Assembly: GCA_021794095.1 (NCBI GenBank) | Contig: JAJYRN010000009.1 | Coordinates: 62,001-126,000, forward strand | Length of the DNA: 64,000 nt | Direction of reading: 5' to 3' | From: Acidobacteriota bacterium | GTDB lineage: Bacteria > Acidobacteriota > Holophagae > Holophagales > Holophagaceae | Shown here: positions 53,106 to 61,550 of the stretch, in pieces | Layout of the letters: each line of letters opens with the position of its first letter | How positions within the stretch are numbered: the stretch's first letter is position 1 | Program-made: the position numbers and the translations under genes | The notes under the pieces: generated by a model | Seen by the model: the letters and a program-made list of their open reading frames with translations, nothing else | Told to the model about the DNA's origin: nothing | Database searches by the model: none

Positions 53106-54769
53106 GTCTGTTCGATTCCCTTCGGTGGGCCTTCGCTTCCGGAGCGGAGTTCCTGCGCGGCCTGCGGCGGAACCCCCTAGGCGAACTCCGCGCCGGTTGG
53201 GGCAAGCCCGTCGAACGGAACCGGGACATGGAGCTCATCCGGATGTATCACGATCTCGTGGCGGAGCCGGAGGCCACGGTGGACGAGACCACCTGGCGGG
53301 ATTTGGCCGGGGATGAGGTGTTCGCGAAGCTGGACCGCACCCGCAGCCTGCCGGGTCGCCAGGTGCTCTACCACCAGATGCGCACCTACATTTGGGACGA
53401 TGCCCGCCTGGCGGAACGGGCGCGGCAGTACCGGCTGTTCCGGCGGGAGGCGGCCCTGCGCGAGGAGATCCAGCTCGCGCTCCGACCCTTGGAATCGCGC
53501 CGGGCGGGCTGGCTGGCGCCCCTGTTGGTGTCGCCCTTGCCGGAGCGTCCGCATCACGCCTGGCGCTGGTACGCCCTCAGCACCCTGTCCCTGGGCTGCC
53601 TGGTGGGGACCTACTTCTTCCCGCCTTTGTTTCTGGCCGTCCTGGCGCTGCTGGTCGTCAACCTCGTCATCAACGAGACCTACGGGCGGACGATCACACC
53701 CCACTATCGTGGGTTCGCGCAGATCTACCACCTGCTGGCCATCGTCCGGAACCTGGCCCAGGTTCCGGATGCCCACGGCCTGCCGCAACTCGATGCGATC
53801 CGGGCCCAGGCGCCCATGGCTGCGGACCTTCAGAAGAAGCTCGGCTGGCTCGCCAGGGACCGGAGCCAGATGGGGGAGATGGCCACGGTGTTCATTGGCC
53901 TTCTGAATCTGGCCTTCCTCCTCGACATCCTGGCCTTCCTCCGGACCCTGGAGGCCCTGCGGCGGCATCAGCCGGGGTTGGTGGATCTGCTGGAAGCGGT
54001 GGGCTCCCTGGACGCGGCGATCTCGGTGGCTTCGTATCTGGAAGGCACGCCCTGCGCCTGCGAGCCCCAGCTAGTGGATGAGCGGCGGATCGAGGCCACG
54101 GGGCTGTGCCATCCCCTCCTGGCCGATCCCGTGGGCAACGACCTGGCGCTGGTGGGCCAGTCGGCCCTCATCACGGGCTCCAACATGGCCGGGAAGACCA
54201 CCTTCATCCGCACCGTGGCCCTCAATGTGATCCTGGCCCAGACCCTCCACCTCGTTCTGGCTGAGAAGGCCACGCTGCCCCGCGCCATCGTCCAATCTTC
54301 CATCCGCCGCGAGGATCACCTCGCCAGCGGGCAGAGCTATTTCTTCGCAGAGATCGCACGGGTGCGGACCTTCCTGGAAGCGGCCGAGGCGGGGCCGCTG
54401 CGGCTCTTCGTGATTGACGAGGTGTTCCGGGGCACCAATACGGTCGAGCGCATCGCCAGCGCCACCGCCGTGCTGCGCCATCTCGGAGCGCGGCAGCTGG
54501 CCCTGGTCACCACGCACGATCTGGAGCTTCAGGAGCTGCTGGGAGAGGCCTATGGGGTATTCCATTTCGAGGAGCAGGTGGCCGATGGCGGATGCACCTT
54601 CGATTACCGCCTCCACCCCGGGCCGACGCGATCCCGGAACGCCATCGCCCTGCTCAGGATCAACGGCTATCCCGAAGCCGTCACGGACGAGGCCCTGCGC
54701 CTGGCCGACCAGATCGCGGCCACGTTCGGCGATCGGCCCGACCTTGGGGCCATCGTGCGGGAACCCTGA
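53102..54769 (+). CDS. Membrane-anchored MutS-like ATPase
   Basis: 555 residues. A helical MutS core-like N-terminal region (to about 160) is followed by two hydrophobic helices (about 160-198, TLSLGCLVGTYFFPPLFLAVLALLVVNL in part) and another segment near 265-285. The C-terminal MutS ATPase domain has Walker A GSNMAGKTT, FFAEIARV, Walker B LFVIDEVFRGTNT and the LVTTHDLEL His switch. It lacks mismatch-recognition domain I, so it is not a classical MutS; MutS2 Smr and KOW parts are also missing. Known in Bacteroidota/Acidobacteriota as an uncharacterised membrane MutS-family group. Last gene of the tsaB operon. Confidence 0.88.
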   Translation: MSLFDSLRWAFASGAEFLRGLRRNPLGELRAGWGKPVERNRDMELIRMYHDLVAEPEATVDETTWRDLAGDEVFAKLDRTRSLPGRQVLYHQMRTYIWDDARLAERARQYRLFRREAALREEIQLALRPLESRRAGWLAPLLVSPLPERPHHAWRWYALSTLSLGCLVGTYFFPPLFLAVLALLVVNLVINETYGRTITPHYRGFAQIYHLLAIVRNLAQVPDAHGLPQLDAIRAQAPMAADLQKKLGWLARDRSQMGEMATVFIGLLNLAFLLDILAFLRTLEALRRHQPGLVDLLEAVGSLDAAISVASYLEGTPCACEPQLVDERRIEATGLCHPLLADPVGNDLALVGQSALITGSNMAGKTTFIRTVALNVILAQTLHLVLAEKATLPRAIVQSSIRREDHLASGQSYFFAEIARVRTFLEAAEAGPLRLFVIDEVFRGTNTVERIASATAVLRHLGARQLALVTTHDLELQELLGEAYGVFHFEEQVADGGCTFDYRLHPGPTRSRNAIALLRINGYPEAVTDEALRLADQIAATFGDRPDLGAIVREP

Positions 54770-54812
54770 ACCGGCATCGGGAAAGGAGCCAAGCTGGGAA
54801 TGGAGGCGAAGG

Positions 54813-54848
54813 GAACACCGGGATCTGTCCTTTGCGATCCCGGGGTTC
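54813..54848. terminator. Hairpin between convergent genes
   Basis: GAACaCCGGGATC pairs with GATCCCGGgGTTC around a 10-nt loop; it overlaps the stop region of the methyltransferase remnant. No long T-run. Confidence 0.5.
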
Positions 54849-55412
54849 AGCCCTTCTCGAACAGCACGATGCGGTTGCTGTTGGTGCCCTTGCCGTTGTT
54901 GTCCACGCCCCAGATGTTGGCGGTCTTGGTGAAGGCCTGGGTGTTCACCAGCACGCCGTGGGCCTTGAACCCAGCGCCCAGGCCCAGGGGGAGGACGGTT
55001 TCATCGAGCCGCAGCCTGCCGCCGCGGATCTCGCCGACCTCGAAGGCCACGAAGCCGCCGGGCTTCGTCACGCGGAGGAGTTCGGCGAAGACGCCGGCCA
55101 TGGTCGCGGACCAGGCCGCGAGGGTGCGCGGGGTGCTGAGGCCCCGCCCGATGGCGGCGGCGTCCAGGCCGTTGAACCAGCAGCGCAGCCAGTTGTCGCC
55201 GGCGTAGTCCACCACATCGAGGAAGGGCGGCGAGGTGACCGTGAGCTGCACGGAAGCATCCGGGAGGGCGACCGCCCGCGCATCGCCCGTGAGGAAGATG
55301 GCGTCCTTGGCGGCCTGGGCGAGGTTTCGCCGCTGGGTGGGTTCCAGGCCCGACAGGAGCTGGCGCGTCTTCTTCTGGATGAGGGCGCGGGTGTAGAGGA
55401 GGCTGGACTCTC
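54847..55412 (-). pseudogene. DNA methyltransferase, 5'-truncated resident copy
   Basis: Only the C-terminal part of an N4/N6 DNA methyltransferase is left: LIQKKTRQLLSGLEPTQ, then LTVTSPPFLD (motif IV), NWLRCWFNGLD, GGFVAFEVGEIRGG and a C-terminal FTKTANIWGVDNNGKGTNSNRIVLF. The frame is closed by a TGA at about 55410, precisely where sequence turns AT-rich. It aligns along its length (roughly half identical by eye) with residues from about 235 to the end of the complete homologue at 56148-57395. The SAM-binding motif I half is gone, so it is inactive. GC content is that of the host. Confidence 0.85.
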
Positions 55413-55467
55413 AGAACTCCTTTCACATTGATGAAATGGCGGTACACTCTCCCAAAAGGAGATTCAT

Positions 55468-56151
55468 ATGTCGACTTTAGTGCGATTGAGTTTTATGGCA
55501 GATGAGCAAACTTCTCCAGTTGAACTCTCTCAGTTCTTATATTTGTTTGTATCAACTTATCGAGCATTACAGAAAATTTCACAGGATTCGCCGATAGAAA
55601 GCATTGATTACGTGCTACCCAAAGCTGGTTTATTAGGTAATTTGAAATATGTTGATATTAAACAATGTGTGGAAGATAGAAGTTTTGATACCGATCCAAA
55701 AATTACCTCAATCAAACAACAAAGTCCAATTGAAATATTAGTTCTAGGACCCGTGTTGTTATTATCTATTGCAGCGATTCTCTCTGGTGGAAAACAAAAG
55801 ATAAAGCTAGGACCAATGCAATTTGAATTTAACCTTAACTCTCTAGGTGATTCGATTGCCAAGTTGAGACTTGCTTTGACTAATAATCCATCTCTACAAA
55901 CTGGTTATGAATTTAAAGGAGCGAAAATTAAATTAAGTAAAGAAGAATATTTATATTTGAATAAAGAAGTGAACAATAATGGTGGGTTCCAGCGTTTTCT
56001 GCATGAACTTCAAATTAGGGTCCATAAAAGAACAAGAGAGATTGAGCTTAGCAATAAGGATATAGAAAAAATTTTAAAATACAAAACGAAACCGGATAAA
56101 GGAGGTTTTCAATTAAGGTTTAAGAAGATTTTCGGAAAACATTTTGATTAA
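55468..56151 (+). CDS. AT-rich membrane protein of unknown function in the methyltransferase cassette
   Basis: 227 residues. A soluble N-terminal part (1-85) is followed by one hydrophobic segment (about 90-112, IEILVLGPVLLLSIAAILSG) and a Lys/Glu/Asn-rich C-terminal half. No signal peptide and no nuclease motif that I can identify. Perfect AAAAGGAG site 6 nt upstream of the ATG; TTCACA and TACACT at 55422-55448 are a weak promoter. Its stop overlaps the stop of the convergent methyltransferase gene by 3 nt, so the pair arrived as a unit. Confidence 0.82.
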   Translation: MSTLVRLSFMADEQTSPVELSQFLYLFVSTYRALQKISQDSPIESIDYVLPKAGLLGNLKYVDIKQCVEDRSFDTDPKITSIKQQSPIEILVLGPVLLLSIAAILSGGKQKIKLGPMQFEFNLNSLGDSIAKLRLALTNNPSLQTGYEFKGAKIKLSKEEYLYLNKEVNNNGGFQRFLHELQIRVHKRTREIELSNKDIEKILKYKTKPDKGGFQLRFKKIFGKHFD

Positions 56152-57395
56152 TCTTTTTTTAATAAAATAATTCGATTGGTATTTGTTCCACCAGAATTAT
56201 TTGCAATTCCCCATATGTGAGAGGTTTTTGTAAAAACCTGTTCATTCAGAAGTACGCCCACAGGAGAAAATCCTGCATTCATCGCAATTGGGATAACAAG
56301 ATCTTCCATCTTAATTTTGCCTCTCCGGATTTCTCCAACCTCAAATGCGATATGCCCACCGTATATCGTGATTCTATATAGCTCAAAAAAAACATCTTTC
56401 ATTATGGATTGCCAAGATTCGATATTTGATGGAGTTGAGATTCTTTTTTCAATTTCTTTAACGTCAAAACCATTAAACCAACATCTTAACCAGTTGTCAT
56501 CAGCATATTGAACAGTATCAAGAAAAGGGGGTGAAGTAACAGTAAGCGCAACGCTTTCGTCTTGAATGCTTGGGGTAGACCTAGCATCGTTATTAAGAAA
56601 TAAGGCCGTGGATGCCGATTTGTAAAGCTTGAGTCTTTCTCCTTCCTCAATATCTGAAAGTAAAGTTCTTGTTTTTTTTAATATTATTCCTTGTGTGTTC
56701 CTATACTCAGGCTCCTGATTGTATTTTTTGTTGATTTTAATCTGGCTTTCAATAGAGGCTGCTTGGTTGGGCGGCAGAGTATAAACGCTAAAAAAGCCGC
56801 TACTATGGCCGGTCAATCTATTGGTAGCAACCATTCGAATCCAAGAATCACAGTCATCAAGCTTATTTTCAGCCTCTCTATCTTGAAAATACTCTCTCAG
56901 TGCTAGAATCTCTTCAAACGTTGAATCATTAAAAAACATTGAAAGATGATTTGGGATAGTTTTTTGTGGTTTCTTTGGAATTGATTTAAACCTGTCCGAA
57001 ATTGTTGTTGTATTTGGTGGGCGGAGTCTAGGCTTGGTAATAATTTTTGATATTGGATTAATATCATTTGAAATGATTTTTCGCCCCATAAAAGCGCTTT
57101 CAAGGGCGGTGGTCCCACGGCCGGCGAAGGGGTCGTAAACTATTTGAGACTCGGTCGTTAATCTAGAAATGAAGAAGCGGGGTAGTTGAGGTTTAAAACA
57201 AGCTCTATAACTTATTTCATGTAAACTATGGGCTTGTCTTTGTTTTGGGGTCCATAATTCTCTGGTAATAATTGGGATATTATTGTTCTCGATTTCCATT
57301 GAATCGAGAGTAAATGGAGCCTCAGGTTCTGTGATTTTTAATAATTTATTTACATGTTCATTGTAAACGGAAAGCTCCGTCACCCGTTTTCCCAT
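56148..57395 (-). CDS. DNA methyltransferase, complete AT-rich copy
   Basis: 415-residue N4-cytosine or N6-adenine DNA methyltransferase. Motif I VYDPFAGRGTTALESAFMG is at about residues 88-106 with acidic SNDINP next; a long central region (about 115-275) may be the target-recognition domain; motif IV TVTSPPFLD is at about 283-291. Motif order I, then recognition, then IV fits the alpha-type layout. No restriction enzyme adjoins it, so it is a solitary methylase or the enzyme partner is the unknown membrane protein. AT-rich, horizontally acquired. A 16-bp palindrome lies 30 bp upstream of the start. Confidence 0.92.
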   Translation of the reverse strand: MGKRVTELSVYNEHVNKLLKITEPEAPFTLDSMEIENNNIPIITRELWTPKQRQAHSLHEISYRACFKPQLPRFFISRLTTESQIVYDPFAGRGTTALESAFMGRKIISNDINPISKIITKPRLRPPNTTTISDRFKSIPKKPQKTIPNHLSMFFNDSTFEEILALREYFQDREAENKLDDCDSWIRMVATNRLTGHSSGFFSVYTLPPNQAASIESQIKINKKYNQEPEYRNTQGIILKKTRTLLSDIEEGERLKLYKSASTALFLNNDARSTPSIQDESVALTVTSPPFLDTVQYADDNWLRCWFNGFDVKEIEKRISTPSNIESWQSIMKDVFFELYRITIYGGHIAFEVGEIRRGKIKMEDLVIPIAMNAGFSPVGVLLNEQVFTKTSHIWGIANNSGGTNTNRIILLKKD

Positions 57396-57425
57396 GAGGG
57401 TTCCTTTTGGGTAGTGCTATGAGAT

Positions 57426-57441
57426 TAAATGTTAACATTTA
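57426..57441. promoter_or_regulatory. Perfect 16-bp palindrome, candidate operator
   Basis: TAAATGTTAACATTTA, a perfect inverted repeat 30 bp upstream of the methyltransferase ATG, in its promoter region. The centre is GTTAAC. It could be an operator or a target site through which the methylase autoregulates. The rest of 57396-57620 has no gene I can support. Confidence 0.55.
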
Positions 57442-57622
57442 GGCGTTGTTTTAGAACTGACTTCTCCCTGAGGTGGTGACAGGCCGTCTGGCCAAATTGT
57501 AGTGCGTTGAAGCGGACAGGCATTGTCTCATTTTAAGCACGCGGAAGAACTTGGGTAGAGGTCGCAGTCTGGTCTGATTCAGAGTCAGCCCCAGGCGCCT
57601 GCCTTTCCGGGTGCATCCAGGA

Positions 57623-57628
57623 TAGCCT
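57623..57628 (+). promoter_or_regulatory. -10-like TAGCCT, leaderless spacing, for the NtrY-like kinase gene
   Basis: TAGCCT, ending 7 nt before the ATG. Confidence 0.35.
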
Positions 57629-57635
57629 GCTGAGC

Positions 57636-59714
57636 ATGATCCCCTCGCGCCGGTCGCGGCATCCCGAGCTGACGCGCCTCTACGTGGCCATCGGCCTGGG
57701 CGTGCTGATCGTCATGATCATTCTGGCCTACAAGTCGCTCGGCGACCGGATCGCGGACGCGGGCCTGGACGCCCCTTCCCGCTGGGCCCTGGTGGCCCTG
57801 GGCCTGGCCAACGTGCTGGCCATCGGCACGCTGCTGTTCATCGTCGCCCGCAGCCTGGCCAAGCTCTACTTCGAGCGCAAGAGCGGCATCCTGGGCTCCC
57901 GCCTGCGCACACGGATGGTGCTGACGCTTTTCATCGTGGGGATCGTGCCGAGCCTGATCCTGTTCCTGGTGGGCCGGAACTTCATCAACAAGAACGTGGA
58001 ACGCTGGTTCAGCCCCGAGACGGAGCAGGTCATCCGCGAAGGGAAGAAGGCTGCCGACGATCTGCGCGCCGCCAACATGGCCCGGCTGGACTTCGGCACC
58101 GACCGGCTGCGGGCCTCGCCCTCGGATGACCCGGCCGTGATCCGGGCCGCCACCGGCCTCGATCTGGTGGCCTTCCTCGGGCCTGGGCCGGGCGGCGCGG
58201 TGCGTGCCCTCGACCTGCTGCCAGGGCCGCCGCCACCCGACCTGTCCGCCGTCACGGACACCACGTCCCAGCGGACCCGGGAGGGCACGTGGCTGCTCCG
58301 GGCGGTGCCGCGGGGCGATGGCCGCTGGATCGTGGGGGTCTTCCTGCCGCGCCGGATGGAGGAGCGGCTGCTCTCCCTCGAACACCGCTTCCGAGAGAGC
58401 CAGCAGATCCGTCTGGCGCGGAACACCCTCCAGACGCTGCCCCAGAGCACCTTCCTGTTCCTGACGCTGCTGACGCTCTTCTTCGCCGTGTGGTCGGGGC
58501 TGGCCCTGGCGCGATCCCTCTCCGAGCCCATCCGGGCCCTGGCCAAGGCCGCCCAGCGGGTGGGCGCCGGGGATCTGGATGTGCAGTTGCCCGAGCTGGG
58601 TGAGGACGAATTGGCCTTCCTGGCCCGCACCTTCAACGCGATGACCCGGGACTTGAAGACCAATCAGGCCGCCATCGAGGCCCAGGCCAGCCGCCTGGAA
58701 CAGCAGCGCGCCTACCAGGACCAGCTGCTGGCGGCCCTGCCCGTGGGGGTCATGAGCTGGCGGATGGATGGGGAACTCCGCACCTTCAACGCCGCGGCCC
58801 GCAGCTGGCTTGGGCTCGGGGCCTCTGGACCCGCCGAAGCGGTCTGGGGGGAACTGGCCCAGTCGCCGCGCCTGGGCAACCTGCCGGAGCTGGTGGCCCA
58901 GGTGCAGGCCTCCCGCCGGGGCGCCCAGGAGGAACTCCGGCTCGGCGGCGAAGGGGACGGGCGTTTGGTGCGGGCCATCGTCGAACCGCTGCAGAACGGT
59001 GGCGTGCTGGCGGTGCTGGAGGATCTGTCCCTCTTGGCCCAGGCCGAGAAACGCGCCGCCTGGCAGGAGGTGGCGCGTCGCATGGCCCATGAGGTGAAGA
59101 ATCCCCTCACACCCATCCAGCTCACCGCCCAGCGCCTGCTACGACGGAGCCGGGATGGTCGCCTGGATGCCGACGCCGTGCAGGAGGGGGCGGAAACCAT
59201 CCTGACCGAGGTGGCCAGCCTGTCCCGTCTGGTGGACAGCTTCAGCCGGTTCGCGCGCCTGCCGGTGCCCCAGCCCGCCCCCTGTGACCCGGCCGAGCTG
59301 CTCCGGCAAGTGGTCGCCCTCTACGAGCCCAACCACCCCGGCATCCAATGGCGGCTCGACCTGCCCGCCTCGAGTCCCGCCACCCGGTGGGATGCGGACA
59401 TGGTCAAGCGCGCCCTCATCAACCTGGTGGACAACGCCTTGGCGGCTCTGGAAGGACGGTCCGGCGCCATCGCCCTCAGTCTTCAGGACGAAGGTGACCG
59501 TCTGCGCTACGACATCGCCGACAATGGCCCGGGCGTGCCCGAGGCCGACCGGGAGCGCCTCTTCGAGCCCTACTTCTCCACCAAGCGGAAGGGCACCGGC
59601 CTGGGACTGGCCATCGTCCGCCGCATCGCCCAGGACCACGGGGGCGACGCCCGCTATGAGCCGCTGGATCCCGGAAGCCGCTTCAGCCTCATCCTGCCGA
59701 GGGGATGGACCTGA
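57636..59714 (+). CDS. NtrY-like sensor histidine kinase
   Basis: 692 residues. N-terminal TMs (about 17-33, 47-72, 90-107), a periplasmic region, a further TM (about 270-290, FLFLTLLTLFFAVWSGLALA), HAMP (SLSEPIRALAKAAQRVGAGDLDVQLPE in part), a PAS domain (about 355-450) and HisKA with MAHEVKNPLTP (H485), then HATPase with LINLVDNALAAL, DNGPGVPE, and TGLGLAIVRRI. This is the NtrY architecture (nitrogen/redox sensing). The usual partner ntrX does not follow; the next gene is an epimerase. Confidence 0.93.
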   Translation: MIPSRRSRHPELTRLYVAIGLGVLIVMIILAYKSLGDRIADAGLDAPSRWALVALGLANVLAIGTLLFIVARSLAKLYFERKSGILGSRLRTRMVLTLFIVGIVPSLILFLVGRNFINKNVERWFSPETEQVIREGKKAADDLRAANMARLDFGTDRLRASPSDDPAVIRAATGLDLVAFLGPGPGGAVRALDLLPGPPPPDLSAVTDTTSQRTREGTWLLRAVPRGDGRWIVGVFLPRRMEERLLSLEHRFRESQQIRLARNTLQTLPQSTFLFLTLLTLFFAVWSGLALARSLSEPIRALAKAAQRVGAGDLDVQLPELGEDELAFLARTFNAMTRDLKTNQAAIEAQASRLEQQRAYQDQLLAALPVGVMSWRMDGELRTFNAAARSWLGLGASGPAEAVWGELAQSPRLGNLPELVAQVQASRRGAQEELRLGGEGDGRLVRAIVEPLQNGGVLAVLEDLSLLAQAEKRAAWQEVARRMAHEVKNPLTPIQLTAQRLLRRSRDGRLDADAVQEGAETILTEVASLSRLVDSFSRFARLPVPQPAPCDPAELLRQVVALYEPNHPGIQWRLDLPASSPATRWDADMVKRALINLVDNALAALEGRSGAIALSLQDEGDRLRYDIADNGPGVPEADRERLFEPYFSTKRKGTGLGLAIVRRIAQDHGGDARYEPLDPGSRFSLILPRGWT

Positions 59715-59724
59715 ACCCGACCGG

Positions 59725-59826
59725 CTACGGCCGGATCCTCTGGACTCGCCGACGCTGCCGCAGCCAGACCCCGACGGGGCCCAGTACCAGCCAAGCCAGC
59801 AGGACGATCTTGAAGAGGGGCAGCAC
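59725..59826 (-). CDS. Small single-helix membrane protein
   Basis: 33-residue open frame: GTG start with GGAG 5 nt upstream, a hydrophobic helix LFKIVLLAWLVLGPVGVWL, then a basic tail RQRRRVQRIRP. It fits the small positive-inside membrane protein pattern. It fills the gap between the kinase gene and the epimerase gene, convergent with the kinase gene. Not a recognised family; may be real because of ribosome site and helix-plus-basic-tail layout. Confidence 0.4.
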   Translation of the reverse strand: MLPLFKIVLLAWLVLGPVGVWLRQRRRVQRIRP

Positions 59827-59878
59827 GGGCGCTCCGGGTGGGGCGGAACCCCGCTCCAGCCTCTCACGATCCGGCGGC

Positions 59879-59884
59879 TATGCT
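59879..59884 (+). promoter_or_regulatory. -10 TATGCT, leaderless spacing
   Basis: TATGCT ends 6 nt before the epimerase ATG. Confidence 0.4.
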
Positions 59885-59890
59885 GGCGGG

Positions 59891-60778
59891 ATGGAGACCG
59901 GAGCGACTTCGACGGGAATCTGCCTCATCGCGGGTTGCGGCTACGTCGGGACGCGGCTGGCCCGGCGCCTGGGCGGGCCGGTGCTGGCGCTGGTGCGCAC
60001 GGCGGCCTCGGCAGAGGCGCTGTGCAGGGCGGGGATCCCGGCCCAAGCCGTGGACCTGGGTGGTGGCGACCTGCCCGTGCCGGGTGATCTGGGCGCCGTG
60101 GTCTATCTGGCTCCGCCGGGAGGCGAGGGTGGCTTCGATGATCGTCTCCGCGCCTTCCTGGCAGCCCTGGGCGGAGTCCGGCCCCGGATGTTCCTCTATG
60201 CCAGCACCACGGGCGTCTACGGGGATGCCGGGGGCGCCGAGGTGGACGAGGCCACGCCGCCCACACCCGGGAATGACCGGGCGCGGCAGCGGCTGGATGC
60301 GGAACGCCAGGCCCAGGCCTGGTGCGCGGCCCGGGGCGTCCGCTGGGTGGTGTTCCGGGTCGCGGCTATCTACGGCCCCCACCGTCTGCCCCTGGAGCGC
60401 CTCCGCCGCGGGGAACCGGTGCTGCGGCCCGAGGACACGGGTCCGGGCCACCGCATCCACGTGGATGACCTGGTGGCCGCCTGCACGGCGGCCCTGACCG
60501 GCACCGCCGAGGGCATCTTCAACCTCATGGATGGGTTTCCCTGGAGCGTGGCCGAGTTTACGGAGCGGTTGGCCGCGATTGCGGGGCTGCCCGTGCCCCG
60601 GCGCATCGGCTGGGCGGAGGCTGAGCGGGTCTTGAGCCCGGGCCTCCTGGCCTTCCTGCGGGACCGCCGGAGGGTGCGATCGCACCGGCTGGCGGAGCTG
60701 GGGATCTCGCGCAGGCCCCCCGATACGGGCATTCGCGACAGCCTGAGGGAGATGGGGCTCAGTAGCGCAGGACGCTGA
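59891..60778 (+). CDS. NAD(P)-dependent epimerase/dehydratase-like protein (YeeZ group)
   Basis: 295-residue extended SDR. The Rossmann motif is GCGYVGTRLARRLGG, a GxGxxG, in place of the usual GATGFIG of sugar epimerases. LYASTTGVYGDAGG provides the Ser/Thr and Tyr region, and RVAAIYGPHRLPLERLRRG follows. The closest group is YeeZ/NAD(P)H-binding proteins, of unknown substrate. The 3' end overlaps the apt gene (convergent) by 20 nt. Confidence 0.85.
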   Translation: METGATSTGICLIAGCGYVGTRLARRLGGPVLALVRTAASAEALCRAGIPAQAVDLGGGDLPVPGDLGAVVYLAPPGGEGGFDDRLRAFLAALGGVRPRMFLYASTTGVYGDAGGAEVDEATPPTPGNDRARQRLDAERQAQAWCAARGVRWVVFRVAAIYGPHRLPLERLRRGEPVLRPEDTGPGHRIHVDDLVAACTAALTGTAEGIFNLMDGFPWSVAEFTERLAAIAGLPVPRRIGWAEAERVLSPGLLAFLRDRRRVRSHRLAELGISRRPPDTGIRDSLREMGLSSAGR

Positions 60779-61271
60779 AGACCGGCAGGCCCTCGACCTT
60801 CTCCCGGCCGGGCAGGGAGGTCAGCTCAATGAAGACCGTGAGGGCCACGGCCTGAGCGCCGGTGCGCTGAACCAGCCGCTGGGCGGCGGCGGCGGTGCCG
60901 CCGGTGGCCATGACATCGTCCACGATGAGCACCCGGTCGCCGGGGCCGAAGGCATCCTGGTGGATCTCCAGGGCATCGCTTCCGTACTCGAGGCCGTAGG
61001 CTTCGGAATGGGTGGCCAAGGGCAGCTTGCCGGGCTTGCGGGCGGGCACGAAGCCCAGGCCCAGCCGCTGTGCCAGGGCGCTGCCGAAGATGAAGCCCCG
61101 GGATTCCAGCCCCAGGACATGGGTGGGCTGGAGGTTCAGCACGGGCTCGGCCATGGCCTCCACCGCCTCCTTGAAGGCCACCGCGCTGGCCAGCAGCGGC
61201 GTGATGTCCTTGAAGAGGATGCCCGGCTTGGGGAAGTCGGGGACGTCGCGGACGAATGGATGCAGGGACAT
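60759..61271 (-). CDS. apt: Adenine phosphoribosyltransferase
   Basis: Purine salvage: adenine plus PRPP to AMP. 170 residues with VRDVPDFPKPGILFKDITPLL, GLESRGFIFG, ARKPGKLP and the PRPP loop VLIVDDVMATGGTAAA. Third gene of the surE-acyP-apt cluster; 2 nt from acyP. Confidence 0.97.
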   Translation of the reverse strand: MSLHPFVRDVPDFPKPGILFKDITPLLASAVAFKEAVEAMAEPVLNLQPTHVLGLESRGFIFGSALAQRLGLGFVPARKPGKLPLATHSEAYGLEYGSDALEIHQDAFGPGDRVLIVDDVMATGGTAAAAQRLVQRTGAQAVALTVFIELTSLPGREKVEGLPVFSVLRY

Positions 61272-61273
61272 GG

Positions 61274-61546
61274 CTACCTTCGGATCTCGAACGGATGGGG
61301 AAGCGAGGATCCCACATCCAGGGCCTTCCAGTCCAGTTCCTCCACGCGGCCGAAGGGTGGGCCTTCCGCCAGCCGGGCACGGAAGCGGGCCAGGAATGCG
61401 TCCGGCCCCTCGGACTCGCCTTGCACCGATCCGTCCGGCTCGTTGCGCACCCAGCCGGCCAGCCCAAGGGCCTGTGCCTCCCGCGCCGCGAAGCGCCGGA
61501 AACCGACGCCCTGCACCTCGCCCCGGACGCGGAAGCTCACGCGCAT
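61274..61546 (-). CDS. acyP: Acylphosphatase
   Basis: 90-residue enzyme hydrolysing acyl phosphates. VRGEVQGVGFRRFAAREA contains the catalytic Arg, and GWVRNEPDGSVQGESEG the catalytic Asn. Between surE and apt with 2-4 nt gaps, so the same transcript. Confidence 0.95.
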   Translation of the reverse strand: MRVSFRVRGEVQGVGFRRFAAREAQALGLAGWVRNEPDGSVQGESEGPDAFLARFRARLAEGPPFGRVEELDWKALDVGSSLPHPFEIRR

Positions 61547-61550
61547 GGGC

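Noticed and set aside
54847-57395. Complete restriction-modification system
   Set aside because: No endonuclease is recognisable; only a methyltransferase, its remnant and a membrane protein are present.
59139-59867. Longer minus-strand gene covering the epimerase-kinase gap
   Set aside because: Mostly antisense to the kinase gene with no domains; only the short 59725-59826 frame, in a different reading frame, has a ribosome site and a sensible protein.
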